In this document: in pieces, positions 37,895 through 49,080 of the stretch | How the letters are laid out: each line of letters begins with the position of its first letter | How positions within the stretch are numbered: position 1 is the stretch's first letter | Made by a program: the position numbers and the translations under genes | The notes under the pieces: generated by a model | What the model was told of the DNA's origin: nothing | Databases searched by the model: none | Seen by the model: the letters and a program-made list of their open reading frames with translations, nothing else | From: Oreohelix idahoensis | Lineage: Eukaryota; Mollusca; Gastropoda; Stylommatophora; Oreohelicidae | DNA length: 64,000 nt | Assembly (NCBI GenBank): GCA_024509875.1 | Contig: JAMPIV010022924.1 | Coordinates: 1 to 64,000 of the forward strand | Reading direction: 5' to 3'

Positions 37895-38360
37895 CAGGGA
37901 TCGGTAGCCAGTCGATCCGAATCTACCGGTATTTCCCAGTGAATGATTTGGTCGATCTGTAGGCGACTGCGGGGGAATAAAATAAAGACTTATTAAAACT
38001 AGATCTAGGACATTTCGGAATAAACCTCTGCCGCCGGCATTTAAAATCACGGTGTCCCTGGGATCAAAGGTACTTATCTATCCCACATTCCTGATGAAAA
38101 CTCTCGAGCTGGTTACTAAAATATATTCGTGAACTGTATGAGATAGGAACGCGATCTTTACTTTGTAAGGTTCATCATACCACCCCCGGTTTAAAATTAC
38201 ATACGTACACACACACATATATATATATAATATATATATTATATATATATATATATATATAATATATTAGATCTTAATATATATATCATAGTATATACTA
38301 ATTAGATTTTATGGGATCCGTTAATCAAGTTCCAAAAAGTTCCTGGGTTGCCGACCCCTG
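37895..38360. mobile_element. Non-autonomous hAT-type miniature element
   Basis: The ends CAGGGATCGGTAGCCAG and the complement of CAGGGGTCGGCAACCCAGG form imperfect hAT-type inverted repeats. The 8-bp flanks AGCTAGGG (37887-37894) and TGCTAGGG (38361-38368) differ by one base and are read as the target duplication. The 466-bp element has no gene and contains a TA-rich patch at 38214-38285. Confidence 0.8.
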
Positions 38361-38683
38361 TGCTAGGGTATATGATGAATGCTGGAGAGAGGGTGATCTT
38401 TATAAGATTGAAAGGATTGGAATAAATAGCAAAACATATAATTATGTAAAGAACTTTTTGCAAGATAGATATTTTGCAGCAAGTGAACAATGACAAGTCT
38501 GAAATATATGAAGAACATAATGGGATCTCGCAGGGATCAGTTACATCACCACCATGTTTTTGCCATCTTAGTAAATGACGTAGAAGAGGAATTTATTGAT
38601 ATCAAGAATGCATTAACACAATTTGCAGATGGCTATGCCATTAGGTTAACTGAAAATTATCCCGCGCTACTTATAGAAAATAC

Positions 38684-38989
38684 TTCTTCTTCTTCTTCGT
38701 TCGCCCTGAAAAGGACGGTGGTTGCGTTGTGTCTGTTTACAACGTAGCTGTGATATCTGCACCTTTCGGTCGACACATCCGACTTCTGCACGGCATTTTT
38801 TAGGACCGGGTTTGCCTTCCCATTTCGATCCACACTCGCTCAGCCAGCCTGCACAGCTGCAGACTGTTTCCAGGACCACCACGTGGAGGTGGAGTGCGGT
38901 CTTGACCAGCTCTGGTTCGCTGGTCCTGATGCAGGCAGTCAAGCTATGAGTCGCTGACTGCGGTCTCTATTGCTGCATCTTGAGGTCCC
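38684..38989 (-). mobile_element. SINE (family 3) copy B, full length
   Basis: Perfect 11-bp duplication ATAGAAAATAC (38673-38683 and 38990-39000). The minus strand runs GGGACCTCAAGATGCAGCAA ... CAGGGCGAACGAAGAAGAAG, 306 bp. This copy defines the full 5' end. Confidence 0.93.
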
Positions 38990-40010
38990 ATAGAAAATAC
39001 AAAAACAAACAGGCAAAGACTGGATGAAATGTTAGAGTTACCAAATTAATATTAACACAACAACAGGTATGATTTTCAGGAAAGGGAGAAAAAGGAAAAA
39101 ATAATAAAGTTGATATAGCGCTAAAAGGGCAGAAAAAATTTAACTTTCCTGGAATTGACATTAGACACAACACTAACACATCTATCACCGACAAGTAGTA
39201 GAAAATTGTTGGGGTCTAATTGATGGGCCAACAGTCATAAAGGGAAATGGACGAGGGGCCGGCACCAAAGTTATGCTTATGTTTTACAAGTCTTTTATCA
39301 GGGAAAAAGTAGAATATGCCAGTACTGTATATGACTGCTTCAAACTCTAGGGCGGTTAAATTAGACAGGATACAAAATCAAGTCATTAAAACAATGGCAC
39401 GTGTTATGAGAGGTGCATCAATAGAAGCAGTGGAAGTAGCTCTGTGCATAATTGCCATGTAACTAAGAAGGAAAGAACTGAGAATCAATTAATAATGAAA
39501 TGTGGCTAAAGATGAAACATACCCTGCACGTGAAGTATATGTTAGAGACCAACAAAGTGAATGGGGTGTTCCCTTGAATCCACAGATATCTCACAAGATA
39601 GAGAACTAATGAATACATTATACATCACAATGGTCTAACAAACACAGTGAGAACTAATAAGTAAAGAACTACTATACAACAATGCTAATTAAAACCTCTA
39701 GATATAGATTATAGCCGCACTAAAAATTAAAACAGTAAACAGAATAAACATTGATTGAGAAAGCAACAGAACAGTAGAGTTCAGATATCCAAGAATAGAT
39801 ACTGAAGCCTGTGTGAGTTCCAGCCCACACAGGAATAACTGGAAATGAATTTGCCAACCATGCAGTTAAAATGGGTAGAGTAAGTAAAAACTAAGTAAGA
39901 GTATGGTTATAAAGATCTGAGGCAAACAGTCTAGTAAAGCAAATTATAACAAAAGTATGGACAGCCTGAAAACAAAGGAATAAAAATAGGCATGCGCGTG
40001 TCTACGCCAT

Positions 40011-40489
40011 GTTCTACAAACGCTGCAAAAAAAAAAAAATAACAAACAAACTAGTGTCTTTATGATAAATTATAATTATCAATCGCACACCAGAAATTAT
40101 GCTATAACTTTATGATTAATGCCCCGAACGGAACAATTCTTTTGGGAGTTTGAACAAATACATGTAATTATGGCAGTGGTAAAATCATCTTTGGTATTGA
40201 CGAGGAAATCATGATTTTGGCGAAAAAATTGAACAACAGCTTTGAAATCTCACGCAAGTTATAAGAGGAAAAATGGACGCCGATGTGGACCTCTGTGAAA
40301 ACAAGGGTTAGACCTCAGATTAGGTCCCGCTCAGATTCTGGACTCTCAAAATTTCATAGCTGAAAAGATGTCCAGCGAACTGACACCCGCTTGTCGAATC
40401 CACATAGCCACAGCCCATAGCTGAAAGAAAAGCTGACCTGCCTGTGAGCAGACTTGCATAAGTGATTTTTTTTTTTTTTTAATTAATGA
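40011..40489. other. Unassigned, poly(A)/poly(T) containing
   Basis: No gene or repeat recognised between two LINE copies. Confidence 0.4.
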
Positions 40490-41156
40490 AATAAAAAAAT
40501 ATCCCGTTCAACCTCTGATGGGTTATAATTAGGATATATATTGTTTTCAATTCCAAATAATATGAGCAACTGCCGACATGAGAAAGTGGCATCACATTTG
40601 TCAAATCAATGTAAATAGGGATAATCACAATTGTGCTTATACGTTAAATAAATTTTAAAAAATAAAATAAAAATAAAAACAAACAAACAAACAAACAGAA
40701 TCAAGAAGAAACTATGAACAAGAATAATATTAAAATGGAGGGGTGTAAAGGCCTGGTGGTTCTAGTTATATAACGGACTTTAACAGATATTTAATTGACT
40801 TTCATCTGTTTAAAGTCACATGCATTGTAAGAAAAGCACCAGACCTTCACATTCCCAGCCACTATATATTAACATGTGTTCGTGTTAAATATTGTTTGAC
40901 TATATTATGCAGTTCCCTAGGTCTGTCTATTCTCAACACCTCTTCTATATTTATAGGTAAGTTGGATGCTTGCAAATAATCTAATATTGGTATTCTCATT
41001 TGGTCATACCTCTTACATTTTAACAAGAAATGTTCTGTATTATTGTCTTGAAGACATCCTGCACAGTAAGGTTCTTCTATTCTGAAATAGCTTTTTCCCA
41101 GCTGTAGTCTAAGAAGTTTCTTATTACTGGGAATTTTCAATTCCCTAGATATCTGA
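40490..41156 (-). mobile_element. LINE-A 3' UTR and C-terminal domain (left part of nested copy)
   Basis: The minus strand ends with the LINE-A terminus (complement of AATATCCCGTTCAACCTCTG). Before it comes the UTR, and before that the coding end KIPSNKKLLRLQLGKSYFRI, the CAGCLQDNNTEHFLLKC knuckle and RPRELHNIVKQYLTRTHVNI, with a stop at 40862-40864. The frame is open. It is interrupted at 41156/42346 by an RTE-like LINE. Confidence 0.9.
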
Positions 41157-42345
41157 TATATTCACTCTCAGGAACATTATAGAGCAGTGCTCAGAATGAC
41201 AAAGACAGCTTTACATTAATTTTGTTGATTTTGAAAAGGCTTTCGACAGCATACATAGGGACAGTTTATGGAAAATACTGAGGGCTTATGGAATTCCAAG
41301 CTGCATAGTGTCAATCATAAAAAGCCTCTATGCCAACTTTACGTGTAGTGTTGGGCAGAGCAACCTAACCTTTGAGGTAAAGACAGGAGTACGACAGGGA
41401 TGCCCCTTATCAACCACTCTATTTTTAACAGTCATAGACTGGGTAATGCGCCAGACAACAGAGGACAGTCCAAGAGGAATAAGATGGACAACATTTTCTA
41501 CATTGGAAGATCTGGAATATGCAGATGACATTGCACTACTAGCACATTCACATCAACACATCCAGGAAAAAACGGATAGACTTAATAAGTTTAGCCAGCA
41601 GGTGGGCTTGAATATCAATTTAAAGAAGTCTGAGGTCATGACGCTCAATGTGAGCAACCCTGAGCCCATATCAGTAAGGAATCAGCAATTGGTACAGACA
41701 GATACCTTCACATACCTAGGAAGCATAGTAACACCAGACGGCGGGGCAGGCAAAGACATCAACATCAGAATGAATAAGGCAAGAACAGCCTTCTTTAGCC
41801 TAAACAAGATCTGGAAGTCCTCCCAATACAGCACAAGCACAAAATTAAGATTATATCAGAGCTGTGTGCTTTCTGTGCTTCTCTATGGTGCGGAATGCTG
41901 GAGAGTTACAGAGAAGGAAATGTCGAAATTGTCCTCTTTTCACACAACATGCCTAAGAAAAATTCACCGAATCTTTTGGCCAAATACCACCACTAACCAA
42001 GATCTGCCTACTCGTAGCAAGCAAGAGGACGTGCACACCATCATAGCTGACAGACGCTGGAGCTGGGTTGGTCATGTCCTCAGAAGAGACCCCGATGCCA
42101 TCACAAGAACAGCTATGCTTTGGACCCCTGAAGGAAAACGAAAGAGAGGCCGACCAAAAACAACCTGGCGGAGGACTGTGGAGGCTGAGATGCAAAGAAT
42201 GAACCAGAGTTGGGGCACTGTACGAAGGATGGCCACCGACCGAGCAAAGTGGAATCAATTTGTTGTTGCCCTACAAGACGCCACTAGGCGTGATGGCCAC
42301 TGACTGCTTTGACGGTCGGCGGCTAAGGATCAAAGAAGAAGAAGA
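41157..42345 (+). mobile_element. RTE-like LINE inserted in LINE-A
   Basis: A 1189-bp insert flanked by the 10-bp duplication AGATATCTGA (41147-41156 and 42346-42355). It encodes INFVDFEKAFDSIHRDSLWK, TGVRQGCPLSTTLFLTVIDW, the RT active site YADDIALLAH, YLGSIVTPDGGAGKDI, LLYGAECWRVTEKE, WVGHVLRRDPDAITRTA and ends at a stop at 42301-42303, then GGATCAAAGAAGAAGAAG. It is 5'-truncated. The frame is open from 41308, with one upstream stop in place of a Trp. Confidence 0.92.
41308..42303 (+). CDS. RTE-like LINE reverse transcriptase, C-terminal part (open frame)
   Basis: 331 codons, from an internal Met, cover RT motifs with the YADD active site and the whole post-RT domain. It would reverse-transcribe its RNA at a nicked target, but it lacks the endonuclease and early RT motifs through 5' truncation, so it is not autonomous. 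The undamaged frame suggests fairly recent insertion into LINE-A. Confidence 0.8.
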   Translation: MSIIKSLYANFTCSVGQSNLTFEVKTGVRQGCPLSTTLFLTVIDWVMRQTTEDSPRGIRWTTFSTLEDLEYADDIALLAHSHQHIQEKTDRLNKFSQQVGLNINLKKSEVMTLNVSNPEPISVRNQQLVQTDTFTYLGSIVTPDGGAGKDINIRMNKARTAFFSLNKIWKSSQYSTSTKLRLYQSCVLSVLLYGAECWRVTEKEMSKLSSFHTTCLRKIHRIFWPNTTTNQDLPTRSKQEDVHTIIADRRWSWVGHVLRRDPDAITRTAMLWTPEGKRKRGRPKTTWRRTVEAEMQRMNQSWGTVRRMATDRAKWNQFVVALQDATRRDGH

Positions 42346-43297
42346 AGATATCTGACATTTTCTTGTTGGAGCCTTGAACATCTTATATGCATGTCTTCCT
42401 TTCAGATTTTTATCCCACTCTGCTTTCCATTCATCTGTTATTAAATCTTTAATTAAGCTCTTAATTTCTGATTTACTCATCCCTACATTTATTAGATTTT
42501 TATCAGATCTACCTTTCTTGGCTTCTTTATCTGCCTTTTCATTTCCTTCTATGCCAACATGTGAAGGTATCCAAGCAATTAAGACTGAACATCCTCTGGA
42601 ATATAAGTATGTAGTAGCTAGAAATATCTCCTCTGCTATATCAGGTCTACTACATTCTCGTAAGTTTCTAAGTGCTTTAATTGTTGAAAGAGAGTCAGTT
42701 AAAACTGTTAATTTTTTGGGAGGGTTATTAGAGAATATTTCTAGTGCTTTTAGTGTTGCCACCATCTCTGCAGTGAAAATGGATGTATTTTCCGTGATGC
42801 AATATTCTTTTGCCATTTTCAATATTGGAATATATATTCCTATCCCCAATTTGATATCCTCTCCCTTGGATCAATCTGTGTACACAGTAATGCTGTCTTT
42901 TGATATTTGTTGTATATATTTATTGGCTGTGTTTTTAATATTTTCTATATTATTTGTTTTCTTAAGTATTTCTGCTAGGTGGTAGTCCGTGTCTGGTTTC
43001 TTGATCTCCCAGGGCGGAATCACTGGCTTGTATTCACAACTTTTATTAATTGATGTAATTAATGTACCCAGATGGACAATTTCCTCCATACACTTCCATC
43101 CTGTAGGGTATCTAGTGGTATTCATTGGCTTGGCTTGAGTTGTTAGTTGGCATCTGGTAAAAGCTGTATGTGCTGGGTGAGACTTATCTAACATAACTCT
43201 GTTCATGTAATTTAGTCTAGATATCGAGTGGTTTGCACTGTATTAATGTTTTGCCCTTGGATATTTATGTCTATAATTTTATTTTTTACAACCCTAC
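42346..43297 (-). mobile_element. LINE-A RNase H and post-RT region (middle part of nested copy)
   Basis: On the minus strand, from high to low coordinate: thumb region (VVKNKIIDINIQGQNI), KPVIPPWEIKKPDTDYHLAE, then RNase H with a first-Asp block SITVYTD...SKGEDIKLGI, TSIFTAEMVATLKALEIF, LTVLTDSLSTIKALRNLR and WIPSHVGIEGNEKADKEAKK, giving Asp, Glu, Asp and the final HV...NEKAD. The next blocks are split by the RTE-like insert. TGA replaces Gly in the YTDGS block and is the only obvious lesion. Confidence 0.88.
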
Positions 43298-44634
43298 TGA
43301 TAAGGGTGGAATTAGGATGCCGTCAAATTACCACCTCTATCGACACCAGGTATTACAATGCAAGATGTGGGTGTCTTATCTGGTTTAGATTGTTGCTGTG
43401 TGTGTGTGTTGCAGTAGAACAGTTCAGGGTACACCACAGGCAACATGACGTGTAGAGTCATAGAAATGGTAACTTCGCTTTAGGTTTATACCATTTATTG
43501 CACGCCACAAAACAGTCATGATACTTATGTTATCATCGGCATAGTACAACGAATGCAGCATTCAAACTCATGTTAACTGACAGTCATGTAGAAGTCAATA
43601 CTCAATAGTTGTATGGAAAACAAATATCATAGCGAAGCTTGATAAATAATACATATAACTTCTGCAACCGTGGTCAGCTGCAGATCCTTAATGTTCATAG
43701 ACAATAATAATTATTCCTTCCTGATGCTAGCAGATCAGATGTATACAATACGTCCGTTTACTGTCTGCACGTGAGTAGCATACATGGATTACAGGTCAGC
43801 TCGACCTTTATAACCTTCCTAAGTCTAACCATCTGACTTGGACGTGATCTCTGATATAACGAATCCTGGAACACAGACAATAGTCTTGTTGGTCTAGAGC
43901 GACCCATAGATATATAACTAGTTCAGGTATAAAGATACCGGTGACTTAATCCTAGTCAAAGTACCTCTCCATTTTGAATCACACAGGCGAGCAAAAAAGG
44001 CGACAAAATGACGAACCTCTAGATGATAGCCTAAAGTTCGATACAAGAGGAATTACCTTATTTCGGAAAATCAACCATGAACATATGCCTCCAGGCAGGC
44101 TTGAATAATACGGGGAAATAGTCTAGTTAGCTAACTAACTCACAAAGACAATGTATTTCCCTCAGAGAATCACAAGACGCAGTCGCGTCCGCTCGCTAAT
44201 CAGTCCATTTCTCAACTGCCCGACCTGGGCGGAACAACAAACGACAACCCAGTCGAGACATGCGCAGAGTGACAATCTCTGAGTCGCTGTTCACAATAAG
44301 ACGATTCTAAGAACATTCGAGATAAAAGTCTTACACAGTCGCGCCTTTTATGGACATGAACAGAAGCGTTAAGAAAGGTTTTCAAACATCTACAACAGTT
44401 GACTGATACTACCAAATAAGGAGATATGGTCACGCTTCGTTCAAGACATTATAGACCGAACGTGTCTCTATACAAGAGGAGGTAAACTCATAAAAAATAG
44501 CAGTATCGATATATCGGATTCTGTCCCTTTGACCATAAAATATATATAACATGCATTTCAGTCAAATAATGATCATACATACGAAAAACGATCATACAAA
44601 GACTTTGGAAAAAAGTAATTATTTGTGCGTAACA
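43298..44634 (-). repeat. 3' LTR of gypsy element 2
   Basis: 1337 bp. On the minus strand it starts TGTTACGCACAAATAATT and ends ATTCCACCCTTATCA. It contains a (GT)n tract two bases longer than in the 5' LTR. Confidence 0.95.
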
Positions 44635-44690
44635 TTACCGCACCCTCCCGGGAAAAAAAAAATGAAACATTTTTTTTTTTTAAATCCTGG
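44635..44690 (-). promoter_or_regulatory. Polypurine tract of gypsy element 2
   Basis: CCCGGGAGGGTGCGGTAA on the minus strand immediately precedes the 3' LTR, as expected for the plus-strand primer. Confidence 0.7.
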
Positions 44691-45403
44691 AGCCGGAAAA
44701 ATCTAGGCTCCTAACGCACGTATGATGCGCGGATATACCTAACAAAATAGCTCAACACTTGGAGCGAAACTGAGATCATATCCCAGGTCCTTAGAGAAAA
44801 ATTTATCTAAGTATACGCGTATATATCCCAGGAAGGTGCCACCAACACAAACCACAATGCTGGCAACATCATAATAAAAGTCAAATTATTCTCATACCAA
44901 TATATGAAATCAAATATATTATTATGATATCATACAATGTGTTGCAAATAGCGGTGTAATATATTAATATACCGCACTATTTTATTACATTATGTAATGC
45001 ATCAGTAACTAATAAGTAATACATGTGTTGATCTTCGTTGACATAAAACATTCAATAGAAGAAGATGTGGACATCATCCGCTCCCAATCTAGGACAGGAC
45101 TTGATATACTCAAAGTTCCACAATGGACACAATCTCGCATCTTCAATGATGTGCTGCGAAAATATCAATAACACAAATCTTGAAGACAACTGGTAAATCT
45201 CTCAATACAATCCTGAAAATAATTTATTTAAATGTGGCCGAGTGATCTTTTGGCCCGTATATCACTAACTAAGCCTTCTTAGATAATTACATGGTACAAT
45301 GTTATAAATTCCCCCTCAAAAAAGTGAGAAAAAAAAAAAATCTACTNACATGTCATTATAACATTGGACTGTATATTAGGAAAATATATATATGACAGAA
45401 GAA
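44691..45403 (-). other. 3' untranslated part of gypsy element 2
   Basis: No frame and no env-like gene between RNase H and the polypurine tract. It contains the N at 45347. Confidence 0.7.
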
Positions 45404-46120
45404 TCATGTGGAATCGTGTGGGCATCTGGACAGAATGTCCGCCATTACATTATCCGAACCACGGATAGCTCGAACCGAGAAATGAAATGGTTGAAGAGCT
45501 ATGGCATAACGAGTGGACCTCGAGCTCTTCAAGTTTTTACTCTGAATAGCAGTAAGCGCTTTCTGGTCGGTTTCCACAATGAAATGTGCGCCTAGAAGAA
45601 ATCTTTGTAACTTCAGAATAGACCATACCATAGCCAATAACTCACGGTCTAAAACCGAGTAATTCTTTTCTGCAGCATTTAATTTCCTAGAGATATACAT
45701 CACCGGATGCAGAGTATCAGAATACTCCTGCATTAGTGCTGCCCCAATCCCAGTTGACGAGGCGTCACTTCGAAGAACAAAAGTCTTCTCAATAGTAGGT
45801 AACCTAAGAATAGGTGGAGATGAAAATAGGTCTTTAACCTGGTCCAATGAGGATTGACATTCTTTTGACCAGCGGATCAAATTAGGCGACCCTTTCTTCA
45901 ATAAAGTAGAAAGCGGTGCCATAATGGAGGACAGATTCGGAATGAATCGTCCGTAGAATTGGATCAAACCTAATAGACTCCTTACTTGTTTCTTTGTCTT
46001 AGGGACCGAAATGTTAAGTATTTTTGAAACATTGTGGTCCTCTGTCTTTAAAAGACCATGACCAACACGATGACCTAGGAAAGAAATCTCACTAAATCCT
46101 ATAAAGGCTTTAGAGGTTTT
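45404..46120 (-). pseudogene. RNase H and RT thumb of gypsy element 2
   Basis: Minus-strand frame with IQFYGRFIPNLSSIMAPLST, LRSDASSTGIGAALMQE, KNYSVLDRELLAMVWSI and VETDQKALTAI, ending [12 protein letters not shown]. The RNase H residues Asp, Glu, Asp are present. It lies in a different frame from RT because of an indel in the AKPLKPL stretch near 46110-46125, so as read it cannot be made as one protein with RT. Confidence 0.9.
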
Positions 46121-46977
46121 GCAGTCAAGTTATACTCGCGAAGAGTAGACAGTAATTCGTATAAACCCAAATAGTGATCTTCCCAGGAATCACTGAATAG
46201 ACAGATATCATCTAGATATGCTATGACATCTGTACGATATGCGAGAATTCGCCGCATCATGCGTACGAATGTAGCAGGGGCGTTCATAAGACCAAAAGGC
46301 ATGAAATTCCATTGGAATAAACCCCTAGGTGTAGAAAAAGCTGTAAAAGGTTTGGCACGTTCAGTTAGCGGGACTTGCCAATAACCTTTAGACAAATCTA
46401 GTTTGGTAAAGAATCTAGAATTAGAAAGTTTATTGAGTAGCTCTTCTAATGAAGGCATAGGTTCAGCGTCGAACTTCGTAACTTGGTTCAATTTGCGATA
46501 ATCTACGCAAATGCGAATGTTATTATCCTTCTTTCGAACAATAACCATAGACGAAGAGTATGCTGAAGTGGATGGTTCAATGATTTCCAAACGTATCATT
46601 TCATCCAATTCTTTTTCGACTTGAGACTGGAAATGGATAGGTATTGGATAGGGTCTGACTCTGATAGGATTATGATCAGTTAGCACAATGTCATGTTCAA
46701 TGACATGTGTGTGTCCCGGGATGTCTGTAAGAACATCCTGAAATGTTTGCAACATCGAAGAAACTTGTCGATGTTCCTCAGCGGAAAGATTTGGAGAAAC
46801 GGTCACGTTTTTCCAAGATTCCGTAGAATAAAGTGGGACCATAGAAAGAGGAAGATTGACATCAGAAAAAGTAGTTTTCCTCATCCTGTATAACTGACAG
46901 CGATGAGTATTGACCATGAGGTACTTGAGAATTGTCCGTTGCCTGGAAAATAGGCTGCAAATAGTCTGGTCTTTCAT
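46099..46977 (-). pseudogene. pol: Reverse transcriptase of gypsy element 2
   Basis: From a linker (NLSAEEHRQVSSMLQTFQDV) through HVIEHDIVLTDHNPIRVRPY, RICVDYRKLNQVTK, FFTKLDLSKGYWQVPL (first catalytic Asp), NFMPFGLMNAPATF and VIAYLDDICLFS (YLDD box). All RT motifs are intact. It overlaps the end of the integrase frame by about 115 bp in the +1 frame. RT lies downstream of integrase, the reverse of most Ty3/gypsy elements. Confidence 0.92.
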
Positions 46978-49080
46978 GAAATTCCGTGAGCATATTTATG
47001 TGGAAAGTTTTATGCTTTCCATCAATATCGACAACATAGTCGACATCAGAAATTTTGGAGACTATTGCATATGGACCTTTCCATGCAATTAGAAGTCTGT
47101 TCTCCCTTGAAGGAAGTAGAACGAGAGCTTTGTCACCTGGACAAAGTTGTCGTAGACATCTATTCTTATTCGCAAACTGCCTTGCCTTTTCTTTAGCAAA
47201 TTCGGAAGACGAAGTTGCTAGTCTGCATGCCTCAATGATTTTTTTCCTAAGAGCAATGACGTACTCATAAGAAGACTGAGTCTCATCGCTAATATTATCG
47301 GCAGTGATTAGATCGTGAAGTAAAGACATAGGGCCGCGCGGTTGCGCGCCAAAGACAAGTTCAAAAGGGGAAAACCCCGTATGTTCATTGGGGACCTCTC
47401 TATACGCAAAGAGAGCCGCGGGTAAGACCCTGTCCCAATCCTGAGGATGATCCTCAGTTATTTTACCCAGTAAAGTTTTTAGAGTCCTATTTAAACGTTC
47501 GACCAACCCATTAGACATTGGGTGATAGATACTGCTGAGAGACCTTTTTATATGTAGCATAGACATTACCTGTGACATAGTGTCTGATATAAGTTGAGTG
47601 CCATGGTCTGACAATATTTCTCCGGGAAAACCCAAGCGAGAAAATATCAGCCAAAGAGCGTCTGCGATATCAGCAGTTGAGATGCTCTTGAGAGGTATTG
47701 CCTCTGGCCAACGTGTGCACATATCGACACATGTAAGAATAAATTGATGCCCTCTAGCCGACTTAATTCTAAAAGGACCGATAATATCTATTGCCATTTT
47801 TTGAAAAGGGCGAATTGGAATGTCAGCAGCCTGAATAGGCGCAGCATGTCGTGGTCCTTTAGATTTGACCTCCTGACATACTTTGCAAGAGCGACAGTAC
47901 ATTCGTATGTCCTTGCTCACAAATGGCCAAAAGAAAGCCGCAAGAACCCTCGACTTTGTACGGGAAAAACCCATATGTCCAGCACATTGCGAGTCATGAG
48001 CATGTTGCAATATTTGCACCCTCATGCTCTTAGGCACAAGAATTTGTGAATGAGTGGATGTAGTCGAGTCTTGTACCATACGTACAAGTACGCCGTTCTT
48101 CATAGAAATCCAAGATTTTCTATTAGTATTTTGATTAGGATCACCTTTTTTTGCTAGAATGAAGAATTTTTGTAACGACGGATCTTCTTCTTGCAATTTG
48201 ATAAATGAGTCACGTGTAATAGTCAAGTGACTATTTTGTTCATTTACTTCATCATTATTAGTTAATGAAGTTTGAGGTGGATCCAGAGCATGTGCTCTTG
48301 TGACCACCGTATTGGTAGCTTCAATGTTTTGCTCTTCCCAAACAGCAATCTGCTGTGGGGTACATTCCCTAACTCCGTGAATACGACCAATAATAAGGTC
48401 CGCAATAGGGTTTGGAAGTAGACACGCGTGGACCTCTCCCGTGAAGAAAGGAGTAGCAATATGTATTATGGCAGTAGGATATTTTTCCAACGTGCCACCA
48501 AATGTGACACATTTGATGACCTTTCCTGTAGCACAGAATGGATCTACAAGAGATTGCCTAACCCCGACAGTAGTACATCCAGAATCAAACAACACCGAGA
48601 CTGGATTACTATTTACAAGCCCCTTATGTAATATAAGAGAACCTCTCCCATCATGAGCAACATTAGCAGGAAGAGCGGGCAAAGGATGACCACAGCTTAG
48701 AGTACTAATGGTTTTCGGATCAAATAAAGTACTGCATTGGATACATTTATTTGCCCTACCAAAGTCAAAAGATGAGCATCCGATAGCATTATGGTCTTTA
48801 TCATTATTAACCTGTTTATCTGCTCCCTGAGATTCTTGTTGAACAGAGTTTGTCTGTTGATATCTTTTTCTCTTCTGTTGCGATCTACCGCGACCATTAT
48901 TGCCTCTGCAATTATCATTAAAGTCCCTACTGTAATTTTTATCCTGGTTTGCGTTCCAGTTTCCATAACTGTCATTACCATCTCTATGCTGTTGAGAACC
49001 TCTATTATCTTGGTATTGAGGTCTCTGCAAATAATATTTTCCTCTATACCGATTACCTTTATGAAAAATTTCTAAAGTTA
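46862..49080 (-). CDS. pol: Protease-integrase polyprotein of gypsy element 2
   Basis: One open minus-strand frame. A basic, Asn/Gly-rich segment is followed by FDFGRANKCIQCSTLFDP and LSCGHPLPALPA (possible zinc site), then LFDSGCTTVGVRQ (aspartic protease DSG) and ADLIIGRIHG. Integrase follows with HHCC (HAHDSQCAGH ... YCRSCKVCQE), then Asp in MAIDIIGPF, Asp in LSDHGTQLIS, Glu in NGLVERLNRTL, and the C-terminal WKGPYAIVS module. It inserts cDNA into the host chromosome. The open frame extends up to 49255, but the upstream overlap with gag is unlikely to be coding. All catalytic residues are present. Confidence 0.92.

Larger units (their letters stand above)
36943..40010 (+). mobile_element. 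I-type LINE, long but decayed copy
   Basis: Pieces in several frames follow the order of an I-type ORF2: endonuclease end (DMDIFTNTLTREILKIAIQY) near 37000, a linker to about 37330, RT blocks (YIETNQLYIPTQSEFRA near 37540; KTYNYVKNFLQDRYF near 38430; FADGYAIRLTENY near 38620, where the canonical ADD is lost), thumb (FYKSFIREKVEYASTVYD near 39270) and RNase H end (VPAHTGITGNEFANHAVK near 39820). It carries a hAT miniature element (37895-38360) and a SINE (38684-38989). Confidence 0.75.
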
